64,000 bases of DNA from Reddybacter sp041277045 (GCA_041277045.1 JBGFSY010000001.1:558001-622000), one strand, 5' to 3'; counted from the first letter of the stretch, positions 16,299-26,337 are shown. Numbers and translations are program-made. Notes: generated by a model from the letters alone, not told the origin.

Positions 16299-18650
16299 CT
16301 AACGATTATCCAGCCGATTAAAGTCCAGTACGCCCGATGTTAGGGGGTAGCGCTCGCGGTAGGCCCGATGGAAGCTATCACTAGTGGCCCAAAACCTGGC
16401 ATCCGTGCGCCGCACACCGTAGGTATCAAGTAAGCGCGCGTAGTCGCTTTCCGTTTCAAGAGCTGCTATCGCAGCAACGAAGTTAGACACCTCTGATTCG
16501 CTGAGCTGCAAGAAAACATTGGGATAGGCGCCGATAAAACCGGGGATCACCGACAGCGTGTCATCTTCCGGCAGGCGGTTGGCCTGCTCCCGAAACATCG
16601 ACGTCATACTCGAATACGCCCGGTTGGCAACAAGAGTGATAAATTCGTCTCCTATCGGATGCGTGATTTTCACAAAAGCCAGCTCCGGCATCAATGAGGC
16701 CGGCCGGCCTGTAAGACTATGCAGTCGCCCTAAGTGCTCTCGTACAGCATCTATATTAATGGCTTGCAGCTGATGTTCTGCAGGCAGGACTGCTTCCAAG
16801 CGCCGGGCCAGAAGCTCAAGCAACTCCTGTTTTTCATCACCACTTTGATAGGGAATATCCGGTACCGATTTTTTCTCAAAGGTCGGCAGCGTCAAGTAGG
16901 CATGAATTTCACTGGCATCAACCCCCTGATACCAGTGACGCCTCTCCCTCTCCCGCGCCGACTCCGGCAACAACTGCAAAAACGCAGTTTCCGCCTCCAT
17001 ACGCATAAAATCCATGTACAGTCGTGTCAGTAACTGATGCCCGGCATTGCCGAAAACATCGTAGCCCGCCACCAATAGATAGTGGATACGCTCAAGTAAA
17101 CCATAACCAATAAGCCACGCCGTTTTTGGTGTTTGGCCAATCAAGCCCTTTTCTACAGTCGCACTGTCGAAATGCCTAAATACTGTCAGGGCAGCATTAT
17201 CATTAACCCCTTCACCATCCCCAACCACCTTTAAACTAATAGCATCGGCAGGCAGGTGCTTGGTCAGATAGGCATCCTGATCCTTCATTAATTTCTGCTG
17301 CTGTTCCTTATAGGCCTTCCAGTGCTTGAAAGGACGATAAATATCAACAAGAGCGGCGGGCAACTCTAAACTCTCTTCCCGTGTGGCCTGAAAGTCTTCA
17401 AAAATCTCCAGGCGCTTTGGATCCGGGTTGACGAAAAACACCCAAAAATTATCCTGGATAACATTCAATGCCACATTCCCTCGACACACCGAACCCTTGA
17501 TAAAAGCCATGATGGAGAACTGCGCTTCATCCAGCAAAAACTGGTAGCGCGAATGAACGGGCAAGGTATCAAAGGTAATAAAAGGATTAGATGCCGTTTC
17601 CGCTGCATAGGATGGCAGGTGATCGACCTCATAACTGGCGTCAACAAACAGGCTTTGCCAGCGCTGCATGCGCTGTTCATCCAAGCGGTAGGGCATATGT
17701 GTTTTTGTCACAATCGTGTTTAGCACAGGCTGAATACGGTAGTAGACTCGCTCAAGCCCGGGGTCATCGTAGGGGCGGCGCGTGGCAATAAGCTGTACCG
17801 GCTCACCGGGTGGTGTCGCAGAGCGCACCAGAGTAAAAAACTTGCGCTGATCTAACTGCGGAAAAAACAAATGCGCAAAATACAAGTGCTCAAAAAGATA
17901 GCGACTGGTCAACTGCTCTCTTAACGAATCGCCATTGAGGAAGGTCTCCCAGCGCTTAATTTGGGCAACATATTCCGGCAACAGAGGTGGTCGAGGCGTG
18001 TAAAGCGCCCCCTGTTCAAGCCATTGTTTCAGTACCTTTTGCTCTTTTTCCGGCAAGCCGGGCAGCGCAAAAGGCATACCCCACAGCGGGTGTTCGCGGG
18101 AGAATTGGCTAAAGGTTTCATCCTTTGCACAGGACTGCTCACGCGACAGCGATAGGTCAAAACTAGCCGGTAAGAGCTTGCCATCGGGCAAAGGGGTTTT
18201 TTCTTTTAAGTCCAGCATGCGATACATAACACCGGCCTCGCGGTTGGCCTCAGCCGTATCGGCTCGCTCGTTGAGTACCGCATAAAAGCCTTTCTCACGC
18301 CATTCACTAACCGAGTGAGCATCTTCAAAAAGACGCGTTGTCGGTGCCGCAGACAGTCGTGTCGAATGATAAACCTCGACCTCAGATGCGCCTCGTTCGA
18401 GGCCGTCAATGGAGCTCATTTTTAACTGACAGGAGGCATCGTAGCAGCCGTGGCATACGACACAGCGTTGCTCGAGAATGGGTTTAACTTCGCGCCAATA
18501 ATCGACAGTGCCCGGTGGCAATACCTCAACAGTACGCTCCTTAACTGCCGTATTGCCATAGCGCTCTTCAAATTGCAGGGTGCCAATAGCCGTACAGCCA
18601 CCGAGCAATACAACCATAAGCAGCCAGTATTTTTTATTGATCACAGCCAA
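16299..18650 (-). CDS. cti: Fatty acid cis/trans isomerase (Cti)
   Basis: 783 residues, the usual Cti size. Cti is a periplasmic c-type haem enzyme that turns cis-unsaturated membrane fatty acids into the trans form, stiffening the membrane under solvent or heat stress. The haem site is CVVCH at about 63-67. A hydrophobic signal sequence ends in LGGC, a lipobox-like site, so the protein may be lipid-anchored at residue 19. The start is the TTG at 18650, seven bases after GGGAG; a GTG at 18644 is the alternative. It is transcribed toward the fatty acid oxidation operon, with 287 bases and a separate promoter candidate between, and is divergent from the small gene at 18797. Confidence 0.93.
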   Translation of the reverse strand: MAVINKKYWLLMVVLLGGCTAIGTLQFEERYGNTAVKERTVEVLPPGTVDYWREVKPILEQRCVVCHGCYDASCQLKMSSIDGLERGASEVEVYHSTRLSAAPTTRLFEDAHSVSEWREKGFYAVLNERADTAEANREAGVMYRMLDLKEKTPLPDGKLLPASFDLSLSREQSCAKDETFSQFSREHPLWGMPFALPGLPEKEQKVLKQWLEQGALYTPRPPLLPEYVAQIKRWETFLNGDSLREQLTSRYLFEHLYFAHLFFPQLDQRKFFTLVRSATPPGEPVQLIATRRPYDDPGLERVYYRIQPVLNTIVTKTHMPYRLDEQRMQRWQSLFVDASYEVDHLPSYAAETASNPFITFDTLPVHSRYQFLLDEAQFSIMAFIKGSVCRGNVALNVIQDNFWVFFVNPDPKRLEIFEDFQATREESLELPAALVDIYRPFKHWKAYKEQQQKLMKDQDAYLTKHLPADAISLKVVGDGEGVNDNAALTVFRHFDSATVEKGLIGQTPKTAWLIGYGLLERIHYLLVAGYDVFGNAGHQLLTRLYMDFMRMEAETAFLQLLPESARERERRHWYQGVDASEIHAYLTLPTFEKKSVPDIPYQSGDEKQELLELLARRLEAVLPAEHQLQAINIDAVREHLGRLHSLTGRPASLMPELAFVKITHPIGDEFITLVANRAYSSMTSMFREQANRLPEDDTLSVIPGFIGAYPNVFLQLSESEVSNFVAAIAALETESDYARLLDTYGVRRTDARFWATSDSFHRAYRERYPLTSGVLDFNRLDNR

Positions 18651-18796
18651 GCATCTACTCCCACATAAGCTGATATTACGGCACTAAACCTGCATATTAT
18701 TTACAGTGAAAGCATAACTCAGGAATAAGGCCAGTTTTCTGACGGCGGGCGACAAAAAACCCACCCGACTGACACTATTGGTCAGGCTGAAATATC

Positions 18797-19336
18797 ATGG
18801 ACAACTTCGATAGCGACACGATTAAATTCGTCATCGCCCACACGCTAAAAACCCTCGGCGACTATTCCACGGCTGCCGCAAAACTCCTCGAACTGACCGC
18901 GAGCTTACAAGCCGAGCACTTTGCCTCAAAGCCACAAAGTGGCCTGGGGCTCTACAGAATCGAGCCCAGCACTCATCTGCAAATATGGGATGGTTATCTC
19001 GCATTTAAGCCTGACCTGGCCAGCATGGTTCGCGGCCTGGCCTCCCAAAAGGCTTTTTTGCAAAACCCCCACTTCGAGCTAGCGACCAACCAGGGCTACG
19101 CAAGCGCCATCGCCTGGATGATTTATCAGCGCAGCGAATTGACACTACCCGACGCAGAAGACCAGCAGGGATTGACCGCCTGCTGGTCAAGGTACTTTAC
19201 GGATAGAGCTAAGCCCGTACAGCCCAACCCCCGGCCATGCCCTCAACCACAAAAATCATTGCCTGAAACCCACTCGCCAGCCCGCAGCGACGACAACACT
19301 ACAAGCTACGCCACCTCGACCCGATCCACTTTTTGA
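18797..19336 (+). CDS. Small phage-like hypothetical protein
   Basis: 179 residues. Residues 1-130 include GLGLYRIEPSTHLQIWDGYL and a GYASAIAWMIY block, wording I associate with small proteins of phage lysis or structural modules that look distantly lysozyme-like. I cannot name a function. The last ~45 residues are Pro/Ser/Thr-rich and run over the end of parC on the other strand by 31 bases. There is no signal peptide. It lies between the cti start and parC with no other phage gene near, so it may be a lone captured gene. Ribosome site weak; start ATG at 18797. Confidence 0.6.
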   Translation: MDNFDSDTIKFVIAHTLKTLGDYSTAAAKLLELTASLQAEHFASKPQSGLGLYRIEPSTHLQIWDGYLAFKPDLASMVRGLASQKAFLQNPHFELATNQGYASAIAWMIYQRSELTLPDAEDQQGLTACWSRYFTDRAKPVQPNPRPCPQPQKSLPETHSPARSDDNTTSYATSTRSTF

Positions 19337-21552
19337 AAGCCTCGCGGCAATTTATTACCCCGCCGGCCGCGCTCACCAATGTAATGCTGTAAATCGGCAA
19401 ACTTCACATTGTGGTGACGCTTACCTGAGTAAATAACCAGACTCTGCCCCTCTGCCACCACGGCAACGGTGAGCATAAACTCCTCTCTAGCCTGCAGACG
19501 CGAAGTGGGAATATTGATAATTCTATTGCCCTTGCCCCGTGCTAACTCAGGCAGTTCTGAGAGCGGAAAAGCCAGCATGCGCCCCTCATTACTAATCGCC
19601 ACGACCAAAGCGCCATCGACATTCACATCGGCAATAGGCGGCAATATTTGCCCGCCCTTGGGAATACTAATCAGCGCCTTGCCCGAGCGATTCTTGGTAT
19701 AGAGATCCGCCATTTTGGCGACGAAACCGTAACCGGCATCGGTAGCCAGCAGCACTTTCTGCTCGTCGTCACCCATTAACAGACCACAAAAGGTGGCCCC
19801 GGATGGCGCATTTAAACGCCCGGTCGCCGGTTCACCCTGCCCCCGTGCCGATGGCATCGTGTGTGCGGCCAGGGCATAACTGCGCCCGGTGGAATCGAGC
19901 AATATTACCTGCTGATTACTGCGCCCCTGCACGGCGGCAAAGAAACCATCACCCGCCTTGTAATTGAGACTTGCACCATCGACTTCATGGCCTTTGGCAG
20001 CGCGAATCCAGCCTTTTTCGGAGAGCACGACAGTGACCGGATCTGCACTCAGCAAGTCCATTTCATTGAAGGCCTGGGCCTCATCCCGCCGCACAAGAGT
20101 CGAGCGACGTGCATCACCAAACTCTTCGGCAATGGCTTCCAGTTCTTTGCGTACCAGGGTTTTTAAGCGTCTCTCTGAACCGAGTACTTTCTCCAGCGCA
20201 TCGCGCTCGCTACTCAGTTCATCCTGCTCGGCACGGATTTTAAACTCTTCCAATTTAGCCAATTGACGTAGGCGTAAATTGAGAATCGCCTCGGCCTGAA
20301 TATCCGAGAGGTCGTAGCGCACCATCAACTCATGTTTCGGGTCATCTTCGTGGCGAATAATGGCGATCACTTCGTCGATATTGAGAAAGGCCGCCAGTAG
20401 GCCGTCGAGAATGTGCAGTCGAGCGAGCACCTTCTCAAGACGATATTCGAGGCGGCGGCGCACGGTGGCGATGCGAAATTTCAACCATTCACCGAGAATG
20501 ACATTCAGTGGCTTCACGCTGGGCAGGCCATTCATACCGATCATGTTCAAATTGACGCGGTAATTGCGCTGTAAATCCGTGGTGGCAAACAGGTGGTTCA
20601 TCAAGGCCTCGAGATCAACCCGGTTGGAGCGCGGCACAATCACCAGCCGCGTTGGGCTTTCGTAGTCGGATTCATCCCGCAAATCGGCCACCATCGGTAA
20701 CTTTTTAGCCTGCATTTGCGCGGCAATCTGCTCGAGAATTTTGGCCGGTGAAGCCTGATGGGGCAAGGCGGTAATCACAATATCGCCGTCTTCTTTTTGC
20801 CAGACACCGCGCATACGCACCGAGCCGCGACCACTTTTATAAACGGCTAATAATTCATCGGGGCTCGAAATAATTTCCGCCTCGGTGGGATAGTCGGGGC
20901 CGGGCACATGGGCGAACAAGTCTTCCACCGTCGCCTTGGGGTGCTCGAGCAGGTGTACCGTGGCGCTGATGATTTCCCGCAAATTATGGGGCGGAATATC
21001 CGTGGCCATACCGACAGCAATGCCGGTCGTGCCATTCAAAAGTACGTGGGGTACCTGGGCCGGCAGCACCTGGGGTTCTTCCAGCGAGCCATCAAAGTTG
21101 GGCTGCCATTCAACCGTACCCTGACCCAGCTCACCCAATAATAAATCGGCAAACTGAGCGAGACGAGATTCCGTATAACGCATCGCGGCGAAAGATTTAG
21201 GGTCATCGGGCGAACCCCAATTGCCCTGCCCATCGACCAGCGGATAGCGATAGGAAAAGGGCTGGGCCATCAGCACCATGGCTTCATACGAGGCACTGTC
21301 GCCATGGGGGTGAAACTTACCGATGACATCGCCCACCGTGCGCGCCGACTTTTTATGCTTTGAGGTGGAGCGCAGACCCAGCTCGCTCATGGCGTAAATA
21401 ATGCGCCGCTGCACCGGCTTCAAACCATCGCTGATATGAGGCAGGGCGCGGTCGAGAATCACATACATGGAATAATCGAGATAGGCTTTTTCAGCGTACT
21501 CGCTGACCGGGCGGCTCTCGGCGGTATCAATGCTAATTACTGAATCTGTCAT
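19306..21552 (-). CDS. parC: DNA topoisomerase IV subunit A (ParC)
   Basis: 748 residues, matching ParC length. The subunit breaks and rejoins DNA to unlink daughter chromosomes, working with ParE. The catalytic tyrosine is Tyr126 in AMRYTESRL. The quinolone-determining stretch HPHGDSASYEAM keeps the susceptible Ser86 and Glu90. The C-terminal beta-pinwheel blades (for example KGWIRAAKGHEVDGA) are present. It lies 48 bases after parE in a minus-strand operon and its last codons overlap the convergent gene at 18797-19336 by 31 bases. Confidence 0.97.
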   Translation of the reverse strand: MTDSVISIDTAESRPVSEYAEKAYLDYSMYVILDRALPHISDGLKPVQRRIIYAMSELGLRSTSKHKKSARTVGDVIGKFHPHGDSASYEAMVLMAQPFSYRYPLVDGQGNWGSPDDPKSFAAMRYTESRLAQFADLLLGELGQGTVEWQPNFDGSLEEPQVLPAQVPHVLLNGTTGIAVGMATDIPPHNLREIISATVHLLEHPKATVEDLFAHVPGPDYPTEAEIISSPDELLAVYKSGRGSVRMRGVWQKEDGDIVITALPHQASPAKILEQIAAQMQAKKLPMVADLRDESDYESPTRLVIVPRSNRVDLEALMNHLFATTDLQRNYRVNLNMIGMNGLPSVKPLNVILGEWLKFRIATVRRRLEYRLEKVLARLHILDGLLAAFLNIDEVIAIIRHEDDPKHELMVRYDLSDIQAEAILNLRLRQLAKLEEFKIRAEQDELSSERDALEKVLGSERRLKTLVRKELEAIAEEFGDARRSTLVRRDEAQAFNEMDLLSADPVTVVLSEKGWIRAAKGHEVDGASLNYKAGDGFFAAVQGRSNQQVILLDSTGRSYALAAHTMPSARGQGEPATGRLNAPSGATFCGLLMGDDEQKVLLATDAGYGFVAKMADLYTKNRSGKALISIPKGGQILPPIADVNVDGALVVAISNEGRMLAFPLSELPELARGKGNRIINIPTSRLQAREEFMLTVAVVAEGQSLVIYSGKRHHNVKFADLQHYIGERGRRGNKLPRGFQKVDRVEVA

Positions 21553-21600
21553 AAAAAGAGTCTTTCACGAAATTGTTTAAATAAAATTAACGACGAAGGC

Positions 21601-23487
21601 TTAAGCCGTTTCAGCGAGATCACCTTTTTCTTCCAACCAGGCTTTACGATCTACTGCGCGCTTTTTGGCCAATAACATATCGAAGAGCTCACGGGTGTTA
21701 TCACCTTCCTCAATAGTTAGACGCACCAACCGGCGAGTATCGGGATCCATGGTGGTTTCACGCAGTTGAATGGGGTTCATTTCACCCAGGCCCTTAAAGC
21801 GTGTCACCTGTATTTTACCGCTCAGTTTTTCCGCTTCAATGCGGTCCAGTACGCCCTGTTTTTCCTGCTCGTCGAGGGCGTAAAACACGGCTTTACCGAC
21901 ATCGATACGAAATAGCGGGGGCATTGCCACATAGACATGGCCCGCCGCCACCAGAGGCCGAAAGTGGCGTACAAACAGAGCACAAATTAGCGTGGCGATG
22001 TGAGCACCGTCGGAATCGGCATCGGCGAGAATACAGACCTTGTGATAGCGCAGGGCGCTGAGGTCGTTGCTGTCGGGGTCCATACCGATGGCGACAGAAA
22101 TATCGTGTACCTCCTGAGAGGCGAGAATTTGTTGGCTATCGACTTCCCAGGTGTTCAGGATTTTACCGCGCAGGGGCATGATGGCCTGAAACTCCCGGCT
22201 GCGGGCCTGTTTGGCCGAACCACCCGCCGAGTCACCCTCCACTAAAAACAGCTCCGAGCGCTCCGGTTCAGCGCTGGAACAATCCGCCAATTTACCGGGT
22301 AATGCCGGGCCGGAGGTGACTTTCTTGCGTGCCACTTTTTTACTCAGGCGCATGCGCCGCTGAGCATTGGCGATGCACAACTCGGCGAGCTTTTCGGCTT
22401 CTTCGGTATGCTGGTTGAGCCAGAGACTAAAGGCGTCTTTCACCACCCCCGAAATAAAGGCCGCCGCCTCACGAGACGACAGGCGTTCTTTGGTTTGCCC
22501 GGAAAACTGCGGGTCGCGCAATTTTGACGAGAGTACGAAGCAGCACTTGTCCCAAATATCATCGGGGGCCAGCTTTACACCCCGTGGCAAGAGCTTGCGA
22601 AACTCGCAAAACTCCCGCGTTGCCTCCAGCAAGCCGGTGCGAAAGCCGTTGACGTGGGTGCCGCCCTGAGCGGTGGGAATTAAATTAACGTAGCTTTCCT
22701 GAGTGATCTCACCACCCTCGGGTAGCCACTGTACAGCCCAGTCAACCGCTGCCGCTGCTGCACTAAGGCTGCCAGTGAAGGGTTCGGCGGGGAGGACCTC
22801 CCAGCCCTTTGTCGCGGTGAGTAGATAGTCGGATAAGCCTTCTTCATAGAGCCAGGTTTCGCTCTCGCCCGAGGCTTCATCCTGAAACTGCACTTCAAGC
22901 CCAGCACACAATACCGCCTTGGCGCGCAGCACGTGTTTAAGCCGAGGTAGGGAGTATTTAATGCTGTCAAAATACTTCGCGTCGGCGCGGAACTTGATTT
23001 CAGTGCCAGTATTGCGCTTGCCGCAAATGTCGATGACTTCAAGCTCGGAGGCTTTTTCGCCATTGGCAAAGCTCATGCGATGAATCTTGGCATCGCGGCG
23101 AATCGTCACCTGCAACTCTAAGGACAGGGCATTAACCACCGACACGCCCACACCGTGGAGACCCCCGGAAAACTCGTAACTGTCTCCGGAAAATTTACCC
23201 CCCGCGTGAAGGGTGGAGAGAATCACCTCGACCCCGGGCAAACCCTGCTCGGGGTGAATATCAACTGGCATACCCCGGCCGTCGTCGCCCACCGTGATGG
23301 CACCGTCTTTGTGCAAAATGACGTAAATTTTACGGGCAAAGCCGGCTAGCGCCTCATCGACACTGTTGTCGATCACCTCCTGAGCGAGGTGATTGGGCCG
23401 CGTGGTGTCGGTGTACATGCCCGGGCGCTTGCGTACGGGGTCGAGGCCGGTTAAGACCTCGATGGAATCTGCGTTGTAATCACTCAT
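21601..23487 (-). CDS. parE: DNA topoisomerase IV subunit B (ParE)
   Basis: 628 residues, the usual ParE length. It has the GHKL ATPase motifs (EVIDNSVDEALAG, DDGRGMPVD, GGLHGVGVS), the transducer domain and the TOPRIM metal site (LVEGDSAGG and DADSDGAH). It drives strand passage with ParC. It starts at ATG 23487, 51 bases after yqiA, in the conserved order nudF-yqiB-cpdA-yqiA-parE as in enterobacteria, with parC added directly here. Confidence 0.97.
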   Translation of the reverse strand: MSDYNADSIEVLTGLDPVRKRPGMYTDTTRPNHLAQEVIDNSVDEALAGFARKIYVILHKDGAITVGDDGRGMPVDIHPEQGLPGVEVILSTLHAGGKFSGDSYEFSGGLHGVGVSVVNALSLELQVTIRRDAKIHRMSFANGEKASELEVIDICGKRNTGTEIKFRADAKYFDSIKYSLPRLKHVLRAKAVLCAGLEVQFQDEASGESETWLYEEGLSDYLLTATKGWEVLPAEPFTGSLSAAAAAVDWAVQWLPEGGEITQESYVNLIPTAQGGTHVNGFRTGLLEATREFCEFRKLLPRGVKLAPDDIWDKCCFVLSSKLRDPQFSGQTKERLSSREAAAFISGVVKDAFSLWLNQHTEEAEKLAELCIANAQRRMRLSKKVARKKVTSGPALPGKLADCSSAEPERSELFLVEGDSAGGSAKQARSREFQAIMPLRGKILNTWEVDSQQILASQEVHDISVAIGMDPDSNDLSALRYHKVCILADADSDGAHIATLICALFVRHFRPLVAAGHVYVAMPPLFRIDVGKAVFYALDEQEKQGVLDRIEAEKLSGKIQVTRFKGLGEMNPIQLRETTMDPDTRRLVRLTIEEGDNTRELFDMLLAKKRAVDRKAWLEEKGDLAETA

Positions 23488-23538
23488 CTTTGGATTTCGG
23501 GCCTTATAGCTACTGGGAGCATTTTGAGTTCATTCTGA

Positions 23539-24108
23539 TCAATGGGTAAGAAATTCGATAATAGCAGGCAGGTGGTCTGCAAAACCGACAAAACCGTGCT
23601 CACCACCGGGTTCAATGACGAGCCGGCAGTCGGCATATTTTTCTTCTGCCAGACGATAATCGAGCACCTCGTCGCCGGTTTGCAGGAGCACTAAAAAATC
23701 TGCGGGCTGAGCTATTGGGTCAACATCAAAATCTTGCAGCTGGTCGAGATGCTTCTGCTCGATACGGTGTACCTCACCGGAGTGATAATTGGCCTGGTCA
23801 CCGAGTAAATAATCACGCCCCAGCCAGGGGCGCACCGCTGGGTTAATCAATACGGCTCGAGAATGATGCTTGGCCGCCAGGTAGGTCGCATAAAAACCGC
23901 CCATGGAACTACCGGCAAAATAGAGGGTGCCAGACAAGTCGGTAATAAGGGCTTCCAACTGCGCCATAGCCACATCGGGAAAAGGACTTAAAAAGGGGCA
24001 AATAAAGGTAATATCCGGACGATATTCCGCTAACCAGGCACAGGTCTGCCTCGCTTTGTCGGAGTCTGGAGAGCTATTGAAACCATGAATGTAGACAAGT
24101 GAGGCCAC
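23539..24108 (-). CDS. yqiA: YqiA-family esterase
   Basis: 189 residues, a small alpha/beta hydrolase. The nucleophile elbow is GSSMGG, the acid lies in LLQTGDEVLDY and the His in GGEHGFVGF. E. coli YqiA hydrolyses short acyl esters in vitro; its natural substrate is not established. The start is a GTG at 24108 (VASLVYIHGFNSSP), which fits the family N-terminus, and a perfect -10 lies about 30 bases upstream, so yqiA-parE-parC can be made apart from the genes further upstream. Confidence 0.93.
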   Translation of the reverse strand: MASLVYIHGFNSSPDSDKARQTCAWLAEYRPDITFICPFLSPFPDVAMAQLEALITDLSGTLYFAGSSMGGFYATYLAAKHHSRAVLINPAVRPWLGRDYLLGDQANYHSGEVHRIEQKHLDQLQDFDVDPIAQPADFLVLLQTGDEVLDYRLAEEKYADCRLVIEPGGEHGFVGFADHLPAIIEFLTH

Positions 24109-24137
24109 AATTTAACTTCGCCTGTAGGAAAGGCGTG

Positions 24138-24165
24138 ATTATAGCTATTGCATGGCGATAATTAA
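24138..24165 (-). promoter_or_regulatory. Promoter candidate for yqiA-parE-parC
   Basis: On the minus strand a perfect -10 TATAAT follows TTAATT at 16 bases (or ATTAAT at 17). It lies in the 131-base gap after cpdA and would start the transcript about 20-25 bases before yqiA. The -35 is weak, so the call rests on the -10 and position. Confidence 0.45.
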
Positions 24166-24239
24166 TAGAGACCCTCGTACGTTAAGCACACCTTAGGAAT
24201 GGCAAGAGCCTATTTTTATGAGTGACTATCGGCTGTTAA

Positions 24240-25034
24240 TTAATAACCAGCAAGCCCATGATCGACCTTATGCTCGATGTCAGACAGCTGGTGTACCCCC
24301 GTAACAAACTGGCCGTCGGGATGCAGATCAATCCAGCGATAACCCGGCATGCCGTCGCTCATTGCAAAGCCATCGCTTTGGGCGGCAAACTGAAAACAGG
24401 TTGATGGCGTCGTGTAAACATCACACCCCGCCCATTTAGCGGAAAATGCCTGGTGCACATGACCGGTAAACAATGCTTTCACATTACCTGCCGCTCGAAC
24501 AATTCTCTCGAAGTCATCGGCGTTAGAAATCCGCTGTTTATCAAGCCAATCGCAGCCCACTGGCATTGGCGGATGGTGCATGAAAATCACAAACGGTGAC
24601 TCTGGCTCGTCACGCAGACTTTGTTCCAGAAACATCAATTCCTCATCAACCAGCCTGCCGCCAACTTGCCCAGGAATTGCCGTATTCAAAGACAACACCC
24701 GCCAGGCACCCAATTCCAGCAGTGGCCAATAAGGGGACGAAATAAAGCCGCTCTGCATCACAGCAAAGTCATCGTGGTTGCCTGGCAACCAGGCATAGGG
24801 GATTTCAAAAAACTGGGCTTGCTCAGAAAACAAGCTGTAAGCGCTATGTTTACCCTCAGCGGCCACGTCACCCGATACCATCATCATATCGGCATAATCA
24901 CGGCGGGTAGCGATATCGGCAAGAACCTTACTGAAACTGTCGTAGGTACAAATACCCGCTAAGCGATGGTTTCGTGTTTCGCCGATATGCAGATCGGAAA
25001 TCTGTACCAGATGACGTACGCCCCGATCGATCAT
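24240..25034 (-). CDS. cpdA: 3',5'-cyclic-AMP phosphodiesterase
   Basis: 264 residues. Calcineurin-like metallophosphoesterase with the complete metal-binding set: SDLHIG, GDVAAEG, GNHDD, MHHPP and GHVHQ. CpdA hydrolyses cAMP and so lowers CRP signalling. Its place between yqiB and yqiA is the conserved enterobacterial-type order, which supports the specific name. Start ATG at 25034. About 130 bases separate it from yqiA, with a promoter candidate in the gap. Confidence 0.93.
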   Translation of the reverse strand: MIDRGVRHLVQISDLHIGETRNHRLAGICTYDSFSKVLADIATRRDYADMMMVSGDVAAEGKHSAYSLFSEQAQFFEIPYAWLPGNHDDFAVMQSGFISSPYWPLLELGAWRVLSLNTAIPGQVGGRLVDEELMFLEQSLRDEPESPFVIFMHHPPMPVGCDWLDKQRISNADDFERIVRAAGNVKALFTGHVHQAFSAKWAGCDVYTTPSTCFQFAAQSDGFAMSDGMPGYRWIDLHPDGQFVTGVHQLSDIEHKVDHGLAGY

Positions 25035-25154
25035 CGAGCCACCCTCTCATGATAGGGCGCTTGATAACGAGTCTGATCAAGACGAAGCGGAGCTAACTGG
25101 GTTTGATTGTGTTGAATCGAAGCAAAGCGATTTGATGCAAGCTCTGTTAAAAAA

Positions 25155-25655
25155 TCACTCGCAGGTCGTATCAAGCGCTGGTACTGGCTCACCCACGGCA
25201 TAGCCATGTTGGCGACACAGCACCAACCATTCTTCGAGAAAATTATTCCACTGACGCTTTTCATCCGGTTGAAACATTTGTTGATTAGGGTAAATATTTT
25301 TAGGTCGTACACCGCGATTACTGCCATAGGTAATGACTTCAGCTATTTGGGCATCATGATACAAGCGCACCGTTAGTGTTGGTGGTTCAAACCAGCGAAC
25401 TGTGACTGATTTATCAGTCCTTTCCGACCGAGTGTCGAGCGCTTCGATAGCACCAGTCTTCCTCTGTTCAATAGACAGCAAGGTGGTATAAGAAGTTCGT
25501 TCCAACACTGTTAGTATCACCTCAACATCAACACCCTGCGACAAGCCTATGCGCCGTTCTTCCTTATTGTGCAGGTCGGGAAACAACGCTAACAGACGAA
25601 AATAATTAGCCTCGCAACAAGCCATAAACGCTTTTAAATCAACTCGATAACGCAA
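25155..25655 (-). CDS. yqiB: DUF1249 protein YqiB
   Basis: 166 residues of the DUF1249 family. The conserved start CEANYFRLLALFPDL and RYHD-like LTVRLYHDAQIAEV are readable. Function is not known; E. coli yqiB sits in the same place between nudF and cpdA. The start is a TTG at 25655 with AGAGG at good distance; no ATG fits the family N-terminus. It is 55 bases downstream of nudF. No membrane segment. Confidence 0.9.
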   Translation of the reverse strand: MRYRVDLKAFMACCEANYFRLLALFPDLHNKEERRIGLSQGVDVEVILTVLERTSYTTLLSIEQRKTGAIEALDTRSERTDKSVTVRWFEPPTLTVRLYHDAQIAEVITYGSNRGVRPKNIYPNQQMFQPDEKRQWNNFLEEWLVLCRQHGYAVGEPVPALDTTCE

Positions 25656-25710
25656 TTTTCGCCTCTTTTAATTAATAGCCGTCCAATACCTTACTAGGCC
25701 ATACGGCCTC

Positions 25711-26337
25711 TCACCCGCCTCGGCCTAACTCTGCAAGCAAGTGATCACGGTTTAATTGCAACCACTGTAGACAAATAATACTCGCAGCGTTATTACATTG
25801 TCCCGCAGCCAAGGCGTCAAGTGCCTCACACTCACTCATCACATGCAATAGAATATCTTCATTCTCGCTGGCCAGACCGAAGTTGCCGCCTTTGTCACGT
25901 AAATCAGCCAGGCCACAAAACAGCTCCAGGCGCTCATTGGTGCCGCCGGGGCTGACCAGATATTCACAGATTGGCAGCAGTTTGACACGATCAATAGCCG
26001 CCTCTTCTATCAGCTCCCGGGTGGCGACATCCTCGGAGGTTTCGCCCGCCTCAACAATACCGGCAACCACCTCGAGTTGCCACGGTCCCTCCTGTAAACC
26101 CATCGCCCCAACGCGAAACTGCTCAACCATGCCAACCAGTTGCCGCTCGGGATCGTAAAGTAATACACCTACCGCCCGACCTCGGACAAACAGCTCACGG
26201 GTAAACTCCCGGCTCCAGCCACCCTCGAACAAGCGGTGACGCAAGTGCAGTTTCTCCATTGAAAAGAAACCCTTATACACGACTTCACGCGAAATCAGCT
26301 CGACATCCCCGTCACCCAAAGACTTAACTTTTTTCAT
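25711..26337 (-). CDS. nudF: ADP-ribose pyrophosphatase (Nudix)
   Basis: 208 residues, the length of NudF. It splits ADP-ribose into AMP and ribose 5-phosphate. The Nudix box reads GIVEAGETSEDVATREL then IEEAAI: the metal-binding RExxEE set is intact, but the usual Gly near the box end is Ala. This is a mild change and should not abolish metal binding. It heads the minus-strand operon nudF-yqiB-cpdA-(yqiA-parE-parC) and is divergent from tolC, the standard gammaproteobacterial arrangement. Start ATG at 26337, with GGAG nine bases ahead. Confidence 0.94.
   Translation of the reverse strand: MKKVKSLGDGDVELISREVVYKGFFSMEKLHLRHRLFEGGWSREFTRELFVRGRAVGVLLYDPERQLVGMVEQFRVGAMGLQEGPWQLEVVAGIVEAGETSEDVATRELIEEAAIDRVKLLPICEYLVSPGGTNERLELFCGLADLRDKGGNFGLASENEDILLHVMSECEALDALAAGQCNNAASIICLQWLQLNRDHLLAELGRGG

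Noticed and set aside
25031..25327. 98-codon minus-strand frame between cpdA and yqiB
   Set aside because: It is another frame across the end of yqiB and the cpdA leader, with no ribosome site and no domain.
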